From positions 20,919 to 84,918 of the forward strand of contig CAMLSD010000004.1 of NCBI GenBank assembly GCA_946482595.1: 64,000 nt of DNA, written 5' to 3'. This DNA is from an uncultured Comamonadaceae bacterium. Lineage in GTDB: Bacteria > Pseudomonadota > Gammaproteobacteria > Burkholderiales > Burkholderiaceae. Each line of letters opens with the position of its first letter. Position 1 is the first letter of the stretch. Below are positions 1 through 7,580 of this stretch, piece after piece. The notes beneath the pieces were generated by a model that worked only from the letters and a program-made list of their open reading frames with translations, made no database searches and had not been told where the DNA came from. A program made the position numbers and the translations under genes.

Positions 1-276
1 TTTCCAGGACTGTTGGCTGGTTGGACAACCTTCCGCGACACGGCTTGACCGGTTGGCGGATTGCGACCCGCCTTCACTGTGGATTCAACCTGAAACCAGC
101 AAAGGGGACGGGAAGGAACTTAGAAAGTCACGGGGCGGACTCTAACACCGTTGACAAATGCTTGGAAGCGGCACAGGCCTGCCGCTCGTCGGATCGTTGC
201 AAATCGGCCGGCCCGCGCAAGGCGCTGACGGCACCTGCCACCCGGGTCAGGCCGCCCGTGACGGCCGCTGCTTGAT
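1..276. other. Gene-free stretch downstream of soxB
   Basis: No convincing gene, RNA or terminator was recognised between the window edge and the soxB stop. Short open frames here have no recognisable similarity. Confidence 0.4.
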
Positions 277-2010
277 TCAGATCATGCCCGGATTGCCTGC
301 CATGCCGATCAGGCGTGGCTGGTCGAGCTTCAGGCGCGGCACGGTGGTGTGACGCTTGAACCACTGCTCGACAACCTCCCAGATCGGCGGCCCGCTGTCG
401 CGCGCACCCTCGCTCACCGGCGCCCAGCCCGCCACCTTGTAGGTCTTGCCGGCCTCGATCGGCACGCCGCCCAGGCGCATGTCCGAGATCCGGCGACCGG
501 ACGGGGCCCCGGGTTCGCAGGCATAGGTCAGGCCGGCCACGCGCACCATGTCGCCGCCTTGCTGGTAGTAAGGGTCCGGGTTGAAGAGGTTGTCGGCCAC
601 GTCCTCGAGCACGGTCTTGATCATCTCGCCGCTCATGTCGGTGAGGGTCGACCACGGATACGTGATGGCCGTCTGGTCCATCAGGTGCTCGCGGGTGATG
701 GTCTGGCCCGGCAGCAGCGACGTGCCCCAGCGGAAGCCCGGCGAAAAGCCGATCTGCGCCCCGCGCACGTCCATCATCGCCTGCAGGATCAGCTGGTCGA
801 AACTGCCGTTGAAATTGCCTCGTCGGTACAGCAGCCCTTCGGTCACCGCCAGCGGTTGCGCCAGCTGCTGTGCAAACGGCGCCCGGATGCGATCGATCAG
901 CGCCTGCATCTCGGCGTCCGCCGGCAGCAGGTCGGCAAAGACGGGCAGCAGGCGGTAGCGGGTGCTCTTGACCACCCCACCCTGCACGTCGAGGTCGAGC
1001 ACGCCCAGGAATTTGGTGTTCGACCCGGCATTGGTGACCAGCGTCTGCCCGCCCGGGTTGCGCACCGTCACCGGGATCGGCACGCCGTCGTGCGTGTGGC
1101 CGCCCAGGATGGCATCCAGGCCGGTCACGCGGGATGCCAGCTTCAGGTCCACGTCCATGCCGTTGTGCGACAGCAGCACCACCGCCTGGGCCCCCTGCCC
1201 CCGCGCTTCCTTGATGACGGCCTGCAGCTCCTGCTCCTGGATGCCGAAGGTCCAGTCGGCCACCTGCCAGCGTGGATTGGCGATCGGCGTGTACGGAAAG
1301 GCCTGGCCGATGATCGCCACCTGCACGCCGTTGACCGACTTGATCACGTAGGGCTTGAAGACCGGATCCCCGAAATCGGCGGTCTTGACGTTCTGGGCCA
1401 CGAAATCCATCCGCCCCGCCAGCTCCTTGTCGATGATCTCCTTGACCCGGTCCATCCCGTAGGTGAACTCCCAGTGACCGGTCATGACGTCCACGCCCAG
1501 CAGGCGGGTGGCCTCGACCATGTCCTGGGCACGGGTCCACAGCGAGGTCGCGCTGCCTTGCCAGGTGTCGCCGCCGTCGAGCAGCAATGCGCCGGGACGG
1601 CTGGCCTTGAGCCGCTTGACCAGTGTGGCCATGTGGGCGAATCCGCCCAGCTTGCCGTAGCGCCGGGCGGCGCGTTCGAAGTCCAGGCTGGTGAAGGCGT
1701 GCGCTTCCCGCGTACCGGGTTTCAGCCCGGTGGCCTTCAGGAACTGTGCCCCGACCAGGTGCGGCAGCTGCCCCCGCGCCGGCCCCACGCCGAGATTGAC
1801 GCTGGGTTCGCGAAAGTACACCGGCAGCAGCTGCGCATGGCAGTCGGTCATGTGAAGCAGGTGCACGTTGCCATGGGGGGGCAGGTCGTAGATCGCCTCG
1901 GGGCGTGAGGACTGGGCCTCGGCCCCGAGCGGGAGGCCGGCCGCGGCGGCCGCGGCCATGACACTCATGAACTCGCGGCGGGAGATCGACGGTGTGGATG
2001 CAGAAGACAT
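277..2010 (-). CDS. soxB: Thiosulfohydrolase SoxB
   Basis: SoxB is a periplasmic dimanganese hydrolase that releases sulfate from the SoxY-bound S-thiosulfonate intermediate. The 577-residue product has a Tat signal (SRREFMS, residues 10-16). It carries the calcineurin/5'-nucleotidase-like metal motifs LLHMTDCHAQ (about 51-60), DGGDTWQGS, TGHWEFTYG (GHWE in place of the usual GNHE, characteristic of SoxB), LLSHNGMD and GGHTHDG. The ATG at 2010 is preceded by a GGAGG ribosome-binding site and was preferred over an upstream in-frame extension. It is the last gene of the sox operon, 172 nt after soxX, and that gap holds a strong hairpin. No soxV, soxW or other accessory sox gene follows inside the window. 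Confidence 0.97.
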   Translation of the reverse strand: MSSASTPSISRREFMSVMAAAAAAGLPLGAEAQSSRPEAIYDLPPHGNVHLLHMTDCHAQLLPVYFREPSVNLGVGPARGQLPHLVGAQFLKATGLKPGTREAHAFTSLDFERAARRYGKLGGFAHMATLVKRLKASRPGALLLDGGDTWQGSATSLWTRAQDMVEATRLLGVDVMTGHWEFTYGMDRVKEIIDKELAGRMDFVAQNVKTADFGDPVFKPYVIKSVNGVQVAIIGQAFPYTPIANPRWQVADWTFGIQEQELQAVIKEARGQGAQAVVLLSHNGMDVDLKLASRVTGLDAILGGHTHDGVPIPVTVRNPGGQTLVTNAGSNTKFLGVLDLDVQGGVVKSTRYRLLPVFADLLPADAEMQALIDRIRAPFAQQLAQPLAVTEGLLYRRGNFNGSFDQLILQAMMDVRGAQIGFSPGFRWGTSLLPGQTITREHLMDQTAITYPWSTLTDMSGEMIKTVLEDVADNLFNPDPYYQQGGDMVRVAGLTYACEPGAPSGRRISDMRLGGVPIEAGKTYKVAGWAPVSEGARDSGPPIWEVVEQWFKRHTTVPRLKLDQPRLIGMAGNPGMI

Positions 2011-2105
2011 GAAGCAAACCTCCGGCGTGCCGCCCCGGTCGGCCCGGTCGGCCCGCAATGCGATGTCATGAGGGTCCGCTCGGCCCGCCGTGACCCGCCT
2101 GCAGA

Positions 2106-2127
2106 CCGCTGCCGGAATCGGCAGCGG
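2106..2127 (-). other. Intercistronic hairpin between soxX and soxB
   Basis: A perfect 9-bp stem (CCGCTGCCG / CGGCAGCGG) closes a 4-nt loop in the 172-nt soxX-soxB gap. There is no T tract, so it is not a classical terminator. It may be an mRNA-stability or processing element that sets SoxB levels separately; that role is inference. Confidence 0.4.
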
Positions 2128-2182
2128 CGCAGACCGGTCCCGGGGCGTGGCGCCCTGCGGGCGGCCGAAGGCCTGGCGCTGA

Positions 2183-2824
2183 CTACTGGCTGTTGACCGG
2201 CGACTTCGGATCGAGCAGCAGGGCCATCACGTCCTTCAGCTGCTTTTCGGTCAGGATGCCGGCATCGCCAAACCGCGGCATGTTCGAGCACGCGCTGTAG
2301 GCATGGCTGTTCCACAGCTTGCCCCAGGTGTACTTGACGATCTCGGCGCTGGCCGGGGCAGCAGGATCGCTCACGCCACGCAGCTTGCCGTAGTTGTAGA
2401 GGCTCGGCCCGATGTTGCCGTAGGAGATCTCGGCCTTGCTGACCTGATGGCAGGCGTAGCAATTGCCGCCGGCCACGGTGGTGGCCGTGTCGTTGAACTG
2501 CAGCCCCCGGCCACTCTGCGCGACCCGCTCGCCTTCCTTCCAGTCACCGAGCAGCTTGCCATCGGCCGGGTAGCGGATGTTGGCCAGTGCGGCCTTCTCG
2601 AGCCGCGCACGCGTGGCCGCGTCGAGGTCCTTGCCGCTGGCAGCAGCCTCGCTGCAGGCCTTCTGCAGCTCGCTCTGCTCCAGTCGGTCGAGCTTGGCAA
2701 TGCCACGTTCCTTGAACGAGGTCTTGAGCACCGTCGTGGCATCGGGCCCGCGGTCCATCATCGACGCACAACCAGCAAGCACAGCCACCGCTGCCGCCGC
2801 CCCGAGGACGATCTTCGTGTTCAT
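2183..2824 (-). CDS. soxX: Sulfur-oxidation c-type cytochrome SoxX
   Basis: SoxX is the monoheme partner of SoxA. The SoxAX complex oxidatively couples thiosulfate to the carrier cysteine of SoxYZ. The 213-residue product begins with a lipoprotein signal (VAVLAGC lipobox, Cys about residue 18) and has a single CYACH heme-c site followed by the conserved NIGPSLYNYGKLRG segment. A downstream Met (FGDAG region preceded by SNMPRFG) is the likely distal heme ligand. The ATG at 2824 lies 10 nt after the soxA stop, so the two are cotranscribed. The lipobox suggests membrane anchoring of the complex, which is less common than a soluble SoxX. Confidence 0.93.
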   Translation of the reverse strand: MNTKIVLGAAAAVAVLAGCASMMDRGPDATTVLKTSFKERGIAKLDRLEQSELQKACSEAAASGKDLDAATRARLEKAALANIRYPADGKLLGDWKEGERVAQSGRGLQFNDTATTVAGGNCYACHQVSKAEISYGNIGPSLYNYGKLRGVSDPAAPASAEIVKYTWGKLWNSHAYSACSNMPRFGDAGILTEKQLKDVMALLLDPKSPVNSQ

Positions 2825-2834
2825 CTGCTGCTCC

Positions 2835-3650
2835 TCAACGCTTGATGGCGGGGGCGGCCATCTTGCCGCCGTTGGCATTCACGCCCAGGAAGGTGATCAG
2901 GTCCACCGAGGCCTGGCTGAGGTAGCCCAGTTCCGGGAAGCGCTGCTGGCGGAAGCAGTCGTAAAGCCGCCACTGCATGGTGCGCACCGCCCCCTGCGAC
3001 ACGCGGTAGGCGGGCCAGGACGTGAACGCCAGTTGGGCAGGCTCCTTCTTGGTCAGGTTGGGCAGATCCTGCAGGCGGATGCGCTGGTTGTCAGCCGAAT
3101 GGCAGGACGCGCAGGAAAAGTCATACGGACCACCGCGGAAGTAGAAGATCTTCTTGCCGCGATCAAAGGACGCCTTTTCAAGCGCATGCCCTTGAGGCAC
3201 GGCCACGGGCATGTCGCGCGACTCGTCATACAGGAAGGCGACGAGGTCCTCGATCTCCGTGGCCTTCTGGCCGTCACCGGAAAAAGGCCGTGCCGTCACG
3301 GCCTCGCGGGAGAAGCCCTGCAACTCGACCATGCAGTGCACCAGACGCGATTCGACGTCCATCACGGCCTTGACGTCGGCGAAGTAGCGCGGCATCTGCG
3401 CCGCCACGCCGGCCGTCACGCCCGGGCCACGGCCCATGTCGCACTTCTCGAGCGAGGCGTTTTTCGGGCCGCGCGCCTGGCGCCACAGTGCCGCACCGCG
3501 CGCCGCGTTGAGGTCGGCCGGATTGCCATCCTGCAGGGAGGCTCTGTATTCGGCAATGGCATCCGCCGCGGACTTCTGCGCCTGCGCCAGCGGGCTGAAT
3601 GCGCCCACCGCCAGCGCGGCCAGTGAAGCGCACACTGCTGGAAATTTCAT
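2835..3650 (-). CDS. soxA: Sulfur-oxidation diheme-family cytochrome SoxA (monoheme form)
   Basis: SoxA is the catalytic subunit of the L-cysteine S-thiosulfotransferase SoxAX in the periplasm. The 271-residue product has a Sec signal peptide ending near AQAQ. It has one CASCH heme motif in the C-terminal half, and the catalytic cysteine ligand in RLYDCFRQQR near residue 237. Only one CxxCH is visible, so this is the monoheme type of SoxA. In the N-terminal domain the heme is replaced by isolated cysteines (EKCDMG and VHCMVEL), which in other SoxA proteins form a disulfide. The ATG at 3650 follows a GGAG-type site (GGAGACCCGCG). It lies downstream of soxZ and 10 nt before soxX. Confidence 0.95.
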   Translation of the reverse strand: MKFPAVCASLAALAVGAFSPLAQAQKSAADAIAEYRASLQDGNPADLNAARGAALWRQARGPKNASLEKCDMGRGPGVTAGVAAQMPRYFADVKAVMDVESRLVHCMVELQGFSREAVTARPFSGDGQKATEIEDLVAFLYDESRDMPVAVPQGHALEKASFDRGKKIFYFRGGPYDFSCASCHSADNQRIRLQDLPNLTKKEPAQLAFTSWPAYRVSQGAVRTMQWRLYDCFRQQRFPELGYLSQASVDLITFLGVNANGGKMAAPAIKR

Positions 3651-3749
3651 CGCGGGTCTCCTCGTGTGGTGTTGGTCTTGTTCAAAGCATGGCAAGGGTG
3701 TGAGCGCTGCGCAAGGGGGACATGCCCCCGTGCGCGCAGCAGCGCCCGA

Positions 3750-4061
3750 TCAGGCGATGGTGGCCTCGTCGGTGCGCTTGTCGCCGCGGTTGTCCAGCCA
3801 GGACACGCTGATCTTGTCGCCTGCCTTGCCGCCCTTGAAGCTGAACTGCAGGTAGGGGTTCTTCGATACCGCCGGGCCCCACTGGGCCGTCATCACGGTC
3901 TTGCCGTTGTGCTGGGCGGTGACTTCCTGGATGAACCAGGCGGGAATCGGTTTGCCGGCAGCGTCGCGACGCTGGCCGCTTTCCATCTCGTGTGCCATCA
4001 GCACACGCACGGTGGTCTTGTCGCCCTGAACCTGGGCCCGGATGCGCATGGGGTCTGCCAT
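3750..4061 (-). CDS. soxZ: Thiosulfate carrier subunit SoxZ
   Basis: SoxZ is the small immunoglobulin-fold subunit that dimerises with SoxY to form the sulfur-carrier complex of the Sox pathway. The product is 103 residues, the usual size, with no signal peptide of its own; family members are co-exported with the Tat-targeted SoxY. Recognisable segments are MRIRAQ near the N-terminus, the IPAWFIQEV strand and the PYLQFSFKGGKAGDKISVSW strand pair. It starts at ATG 4061, 55 nt after soxY, and ends 99 nt before soxA. Confidence 0.95.
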   Translation of the reverse strand: MADPMRIRAQVQGDKTTVRVLMAHEMESGQRRDAAGKPIPAWFIQEVTAQHNGKTVMTAQWGPAVSKNPYLQFSFKGGKAGDKISVSWLDNRGDKRTDEATIA

Positions 4062-4116
4062 GGGGTGCTCCTGAATGCGGATATGTCGATCGACTGGGTG
4101 AAGGTGCCGGACAGGC

Positions 4117-4578
4117 TCAGCCGCCGCAGCCGCCGAGCGTGACCTTCACTTCCTTGACCGAGTAGAAGTACTTGTCGCCGACCTTGGCCAGCGCGTAGAT
4201 GTTGGACGACTGCCCCATCTTGATGTTGGTCGCCACATTGGCATCCGTCCCCTCGGGCAGGTCGAAGACCGCCGCGAGAGCATTCGGGTTCTTTTCGACC
4301 AGGATGGCCAGTTGCGTCGTGCCGGCCAGTGCGCTGACGGCACCGACACGCACCACGTTGCCGTTCTCGGCGATTTCGGGCGCGACGAGCTGCACGTCCT
4401 TGCTCTCGACCGGGGCGGCCCCGCCGAGCGCCTTCACCACATCGGCCAGTCCCTTGCCGTCGAATGCGGACTTGTTCCAGGCGGCCTGTGCTGCGCTGGG
4501 CAGCAAGCCGGCCATTGCCGCCAGGCCCAGCACGGTGGTGCTGGCGCTGGTCTGAAGAAACTGCCTGCGATCAGCCAT
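4117..4578 (-). CDS. soxY: Thiosulfate carrier protein SoxY
   Basis: SoxY carries sulfur intermediates covalently on a C-terminal cysteine in a flexible GGCGG arm, which is present here as the last five residues. The 153-residue product starts with a twin-arginine-like signal (DRRQFLQ) and an AQA cleavage region. The ATG at 4578 is chosen over an in-frame TTG three codons upstream because the GGAGG ribosome-binding site sits 9 nt from the ATG and directly abuts the TTG. It is separated from soxD by 83 nt, a gap large enough to hold an internal promoter, although none is convincing. Confidence 0.96.
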   Translation of the reverse strand: MADRRQFLQTSASTTVLGLAAMAGLLPSAAQAAWNKSAFDGKGLADVVKALGGAAPVESKDVQLVAPEIAENGNVVRVGAVSALAGTTQLAILVEKNPNALAAVFDLPEGTDANVATNIKMGQSSNIYALAKVGDKYFYSVKEVKVTLGGCGG

Positions 4579-4661
4579 GGTTTTCAACCTCCAAAGTGAA
4601 TATCTTCAACAACCGCGCACACCATACCGTCAATCCAAAGACCTCGGGGTACGGGGTACTG

Positions 4662-5735
4662 CTACCTTGCCGCGCCGGCGGCGAGCCATTTCGCGATGAG
4701 ATCGGCGTCAGCCTGTGACAACTGCGCCTGTGCCGGCATCGGGATCGGCCCCCACACGCCCTGTCCGCCGCTGCGGATCCGCTGGCTCAGATAGTCCTGC
4801 GCATCGGGCCGTCCGGCGTACTTCGAGGCAATGTCCTTGAATGACGGGCCGACGATCTTCACATCGGCCGCGTGGCAGGCGGTACAGGCATTCTGCTGCA
4901 GCAACTGGGTCGGCATGCCCGACGCTGGCGCCGCCGTCGCGGCCGCTGGACGAACAGCCGAGACCTTGACGGTCACGGCACCGCGCATCGGCCCCACGCC
5001 GCGCTGCTGGTCAGCCAGGTTGCCATGGGCATCGCGCGCATGGTCGGGCAGGTAGGACGCCAGACGCGGTTCGCCGCGGCAGTTGCTCATGCAGGCCTGC
5101 CCCTGCACATCGGGCCGGGTCGCGCCGGCAAACTCGCGCCCGGGCCACATCGCATGGGCCGTCGTCTTGCCGTTGCGGTTGGGCAGGCGGTTCTGCACCT
5201 CGGCCATGTTGCGGTCCGACAGCGTGAAGTCATCAGGCACGATGCCCCCCAGGTTGAGGATGTAGGCCGTGACGGCATACACCTCTTCAGTGCTCAGGGT
5301 CTTGGGCGCCGTCCAGGGCATGGCACGGTTGATGTAGTCCCACAGGGTCGACACGTTGGACAGCTTCATCAGCGTGGTGCGCTGCGGAAAGGCGCGGTCG
5401 GTCAGCCGGGCCACGCGCCCGGTCTTGATGTCCTCCGCGGTGGTCCCGCCCACGATGGGCGTGAACACCTCGTTGGACTCGCCGAACACGCCGTGGCACG
5501 AGGCACACTTGGATTCCCAGACCTCCATCCCCTTGGCCACACTGCCCTGCCCGGCTGGCAGGCCCTTGAGGTCCGGGCGCACGTCGATGTCCCAGGCCTT
5601 GACTTCGGCCTCGGTGGCCGCGCGCCCGATGCCCACGAAGCGTTCCTGGGCGGTCGCGCCGCCCACCGCGCCGGCACAGGCCGCAGCCAGCGCGAGCAGC
5701 GGTGCCAGCAGGGCCGATCTACGAGAGCTGGACAT
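4662..5735 (-). CDS. soxD: Sulfur dehydrogenase diheme cytochrome subunit SoxD
   Basis: SoxD transfers electrons from the molybdenum subunit SoxC during the six-electron oxidation of SoxY-bound sulfane sulfur. The 357-residue product has an N-terminal signal peptide and two c-type cytochrome domains, with heme sites CASCH (about residues 77-81) and CTACH (about 285-289), joined by an Ala/Pro-rich linker. Its ATG at 5735 lies inside the 3' end of soxC (17-nt overlap), which implies translational coupling and matched stoichiometry of the SoxCD complex. Presence of soxCD implies full oxidation of thiosulfate to sulfate without obligatory sulfur globules. Confidence 0.94.
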   Translation of the reverse strand: MSSSRRSALLAPLLALAAACAGAVGGATAQERFVGIGRAATEAEVKAWDIDVRPDLKGLPAGQGSVAKGMEVWESKCASCHGVFGESNEVFTPIVGGTTAEDIKTGRVARLTDRAFPQRTTLMKLSNVSTLWDYINRAMPWTAPKTLSTEEVYAVTAYILNLGGIVPDDFTLSDRNMAEVQNRLPNRNGKTTAHAMWPGREFAGATRPDVQGQACMSNCRGEPRLASYLPDHARDAHGNLADQQRGVGPMRGAVTVKVSAVRPAAATAAPASGMPTQLLQQNACTACHAADVKIVGPSFKDIASKYAGRPDAQDYLSQRIRSGGQGVWGPIPMPAQAQLSQADADLIAKWLAAGAAR

Positions 5736-7077
5736 TCTTCACCTCACCGCTCTCTTCCACCAGCCACGACTGGATGGAGTTGTTGTGATAGATCGACCGG
5801 GTGCCGCGCACCGCACGGTTCTGCGCATAGGTGGGCTGGATGTGCCCCGTCTCGTCCACCGCACGGCTCTGCACGATGGCCGGCTTGCCGTCCCAGACCC
5901 AGTCGAGATTGAAGCGGGTCAGGCACTTGGACAGCACCGGCGTTTCCAGCCGGGCCGCACGCCAGTTGCGACCGCCATCGACGCTCACGTCCACCCGCTT
6001 GATGCGGCCACGCCCGCTCCAGGCCAGGCCGCTGATGTTGTAGAAGCCGCGGTCCAGCAGCACCTGGCCGCCCGACGGTGTGGTCACGACACTCTTGCAC
6101 TCCTGGATCGAGGTGTACTGGCGGTGCAGGCCGTCAGGCAGCAGGTCGACGTAGTGCACCGTCTCGTCCTTGGTGGCGTACGGCTGGTCACCGAGCTCGA
6201 CGCGCCGCAGGTACTTGATCCAGCTCACGCCCTGAACGCCGGGCACCACCAGCCGCAGCGGGTAGCCGTTTTCCGGGCGCAGCATTTCGCCGTTCTGTCC
6301 ATAGGCCACCAGCACCTCGCCGCTCATCACCAGGTCCATCGGAATGGTGCGCGTCATGCTCGAGCCGTCACCACCCTCGGCCAGCACGAAGCGTCCGCGC
6401 TTGAAGTCGGCGCCGCACATCTCGAGCAGCGTGCGCAAGGGCACACCGGTGAATTCGCTGCAGCTGATCATGCCGTGCGTGTACTGCACCGTGGGCACGG
6501 CCACGTTGCCCCACTCCATGCCGGTGTTGGCGCCGCACTCGATGAAGTGCATGCGGCTCACGCTGGGCAGGCGCATCAGCTCGTCCATCGTGAAGACCAT
6601 CGGCCGCTTGAGCATCTTCTCGTCGGAGCCGTTGATCATGAAGCGATGGCGCGAGGGGTCGATGTCCCACCAGCCCTGGTGGTGACGCTCGAAGTGCAGC
6701 CCGCTCGGCGTGATGATGCCGAACAGCCCCTGCAGCGGGCAGAAGCTCACGCTGGCTTGGCTGACGCGGGTCAGCCCCGGGCTTTCGCGGCGCTGCAGAT
6801 TGCCCTCGTAGCGGGACGGCACGCCGTAACCTCGTGCTGCCACGGCCTGGCCCAGCCCCACGGTGTGTTCGGGCAGTTGAAGGATGTTCGGGTCGCCCTG
6901 CGCGGCCTGCGGCGGGCTTGCGGCCGCGGCCGCGCCGCCCACAGCAGCACTGGCGGCCGCCAGTGCACTGCGCAAGAAACCTCGCCGGCCCGACTTGACC
7001 TGCGCCAGCTGCTCGGCGCTCAGAAACCCCTCCGGCGCACGACGCAGCGTGCCGGGGCGGATGCCGTTCGTGTCCAT
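5719..7077 (-). CDS. soxC: Sulfur dehydrogenase molybdenum subunit SoxC
   Basis: SoxC is a sulfite-oxidase-family molybdoenzyme acting with SoxD on protein-bound sulfane sulfur in the periplasm. The 452-residue product has a Tat signal (SGRRGFLRSAL near residues 30-40). It has the sulfite-oxidase Mo-binding cysteine in FIECGANTG, and a C-terminal Mo-co dimerisation domain (KRVDVSVDGGRNWRAA). The start is placed at ATG 7077, which shares an ATGA overlap with the soxR stop; a GTG codon immediately upstream (7080) is an alternative. The enzyme needs molybdopterin cofactor, whose synthesis genes moaA, mobA and moeA lie 8-11 kb away in this window. Confidence 0.96.
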   Translation of the reverse strand: MDTNGIRPGTLRRAPEGFLSAEQLAQVKSGRRGFLRSALAAASAAVGGAAAAASPPQAAQGDPNILQLPEHTVGLGQAVAARGYGVPSRYEGNLQRRESPGLTRVSQASVSFCPLQGLFGIITPSGLHFERHHQGWWDIDPSRHRFMINGSDEKMLKRPMVFTMDELMRLPSVSRMHFIECGANTGMEWGNVAVPTVQYTHGMISCSEFTGVPLRTLLEMCGADFKRGRFVLAEGGDGSSMTRTIPMDLVMSGEVLVAYGQNGEMLRPENGYPLRLVVPGVQGVSWIKYLRRVELGDQPYATKDETVHYVDLLPDGLHRQYTSIQECKSVVTTPSGGQVLLDRGFYNISGLAWSGRGRIKRVDVSVDGGRNWRAARLETPVLSKCLTRFNLDWVWDGKPAIVQSRAVDETGHIQPTYAQNRAVRGTRSIYHNNSIQSWLVEESGEVKNVQLS

Positions 7078-7448
7078 CACAGCACCCGCCCGACCAGCCG
7101 CTCATGCGCCGGCGTCTGCCCTGGGTCGTCCAGTTCGATGGCCACCTGGGTGCACACGGTGCGGCACAGGGCCACCGCCTTTTCGCTCTGCACGCGGTAG
7201 AACACCTGGTTGCCCACCTTGCGGCGCGCCAGGATGCCGCTGCGATACAGCACGTTCAGGTGCTGGGACAGGTTGGGCTGGGTGCTGTCGATCTCCTCGA
7301 GCAGCTGGGAGACCGACTTTTCCTCGTTGCACAGTGCGCTCAACACACGCAGGCGCATCGGCGTGGCCAGCACGCTGAACAGCTCGGCGGCCAGTTCGAA
7401 CACGCGCTGGCTGCTGGTTTCGGGGGGCGACGAGATGAGTCCGGTCAT
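7077..7448 (-). CDS. soxR: ArsR-family sulfur-responsive repressor SoxR
   Basis: This is a 123-residue winged-helix repressor of the ArsR/BigR/SqrR group that heads the sox operon. The HTH is visible as TQPNLSQHLNVLYRSGIL, followed by the wing RRKVGNQVFYRV. Cysteines at about residue 40 (ALCNEE) and residues 95 and 99 (LCRTVC) match the positions of the two thiol sensors that form a polysulfide link in SqrR/BigR-type regulators. Sensing of reactive sulfur is therefore expected by family; it is not shown here. The ATG at 7448 is preferred over an upstream extension because the palindromic operator would otherwise fall inside the coding region. Its stop overlaps the soxC start. Confidence 0.9.
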   Translation of the reverse strand: MTGLISSPPETSSQRVFELAAELFSVLATPMRLRVLSALCNEEKSVSQLLEEIDSTQPNLSQHLNVLYRSGILARRKVGNQVFYRVQSEKAVALCRTVCTQVAIELDDPGQTPAHERLVGRVL

Positions 7449-7462
7449 GGCTACATCACTGA

Positions 7463-7478
7463 ATAAGCAATTGCTTAT
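7463..7478 (-). promoter_or_regulatory. Palindromic operator of the sox operon
   Basis: A perfect 16-bp palindrome, ATAAGCAATTGCTTAT, lies 15 nt upstream of the soxR start codon and next to an AT-rich TATATA segment that could be the -10 element. Palindromes with an ATA half-end are typical of ArsR-family operators. It is therefore the probable SoxR binding site for autoregulation and control of the whole operon. No second copy was noticed in the window. Confidence 0.7.
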
Positions 7479-7580
7479 ATATTGATCCAGCACAGACCCG
7501 ATGGGTAGCGGACTTACCCTGAATTGCAGTGCAGCAAGCTGAACCCGGCTTCGAGCCGCCTCGGCCCGGATGCGGCCCGG

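Noticed and set aside
349..1908. Long open frame antisense to soxB
   Set aside because: High-GC coding DNA gives long antisense frames; the translation is His/Arg/Gln-rich with no domain, while the other strand encodes a complete SoxB. Similar antisense frames over dnaX, the RND pump, ftsH and rho were rejected for the same reason.
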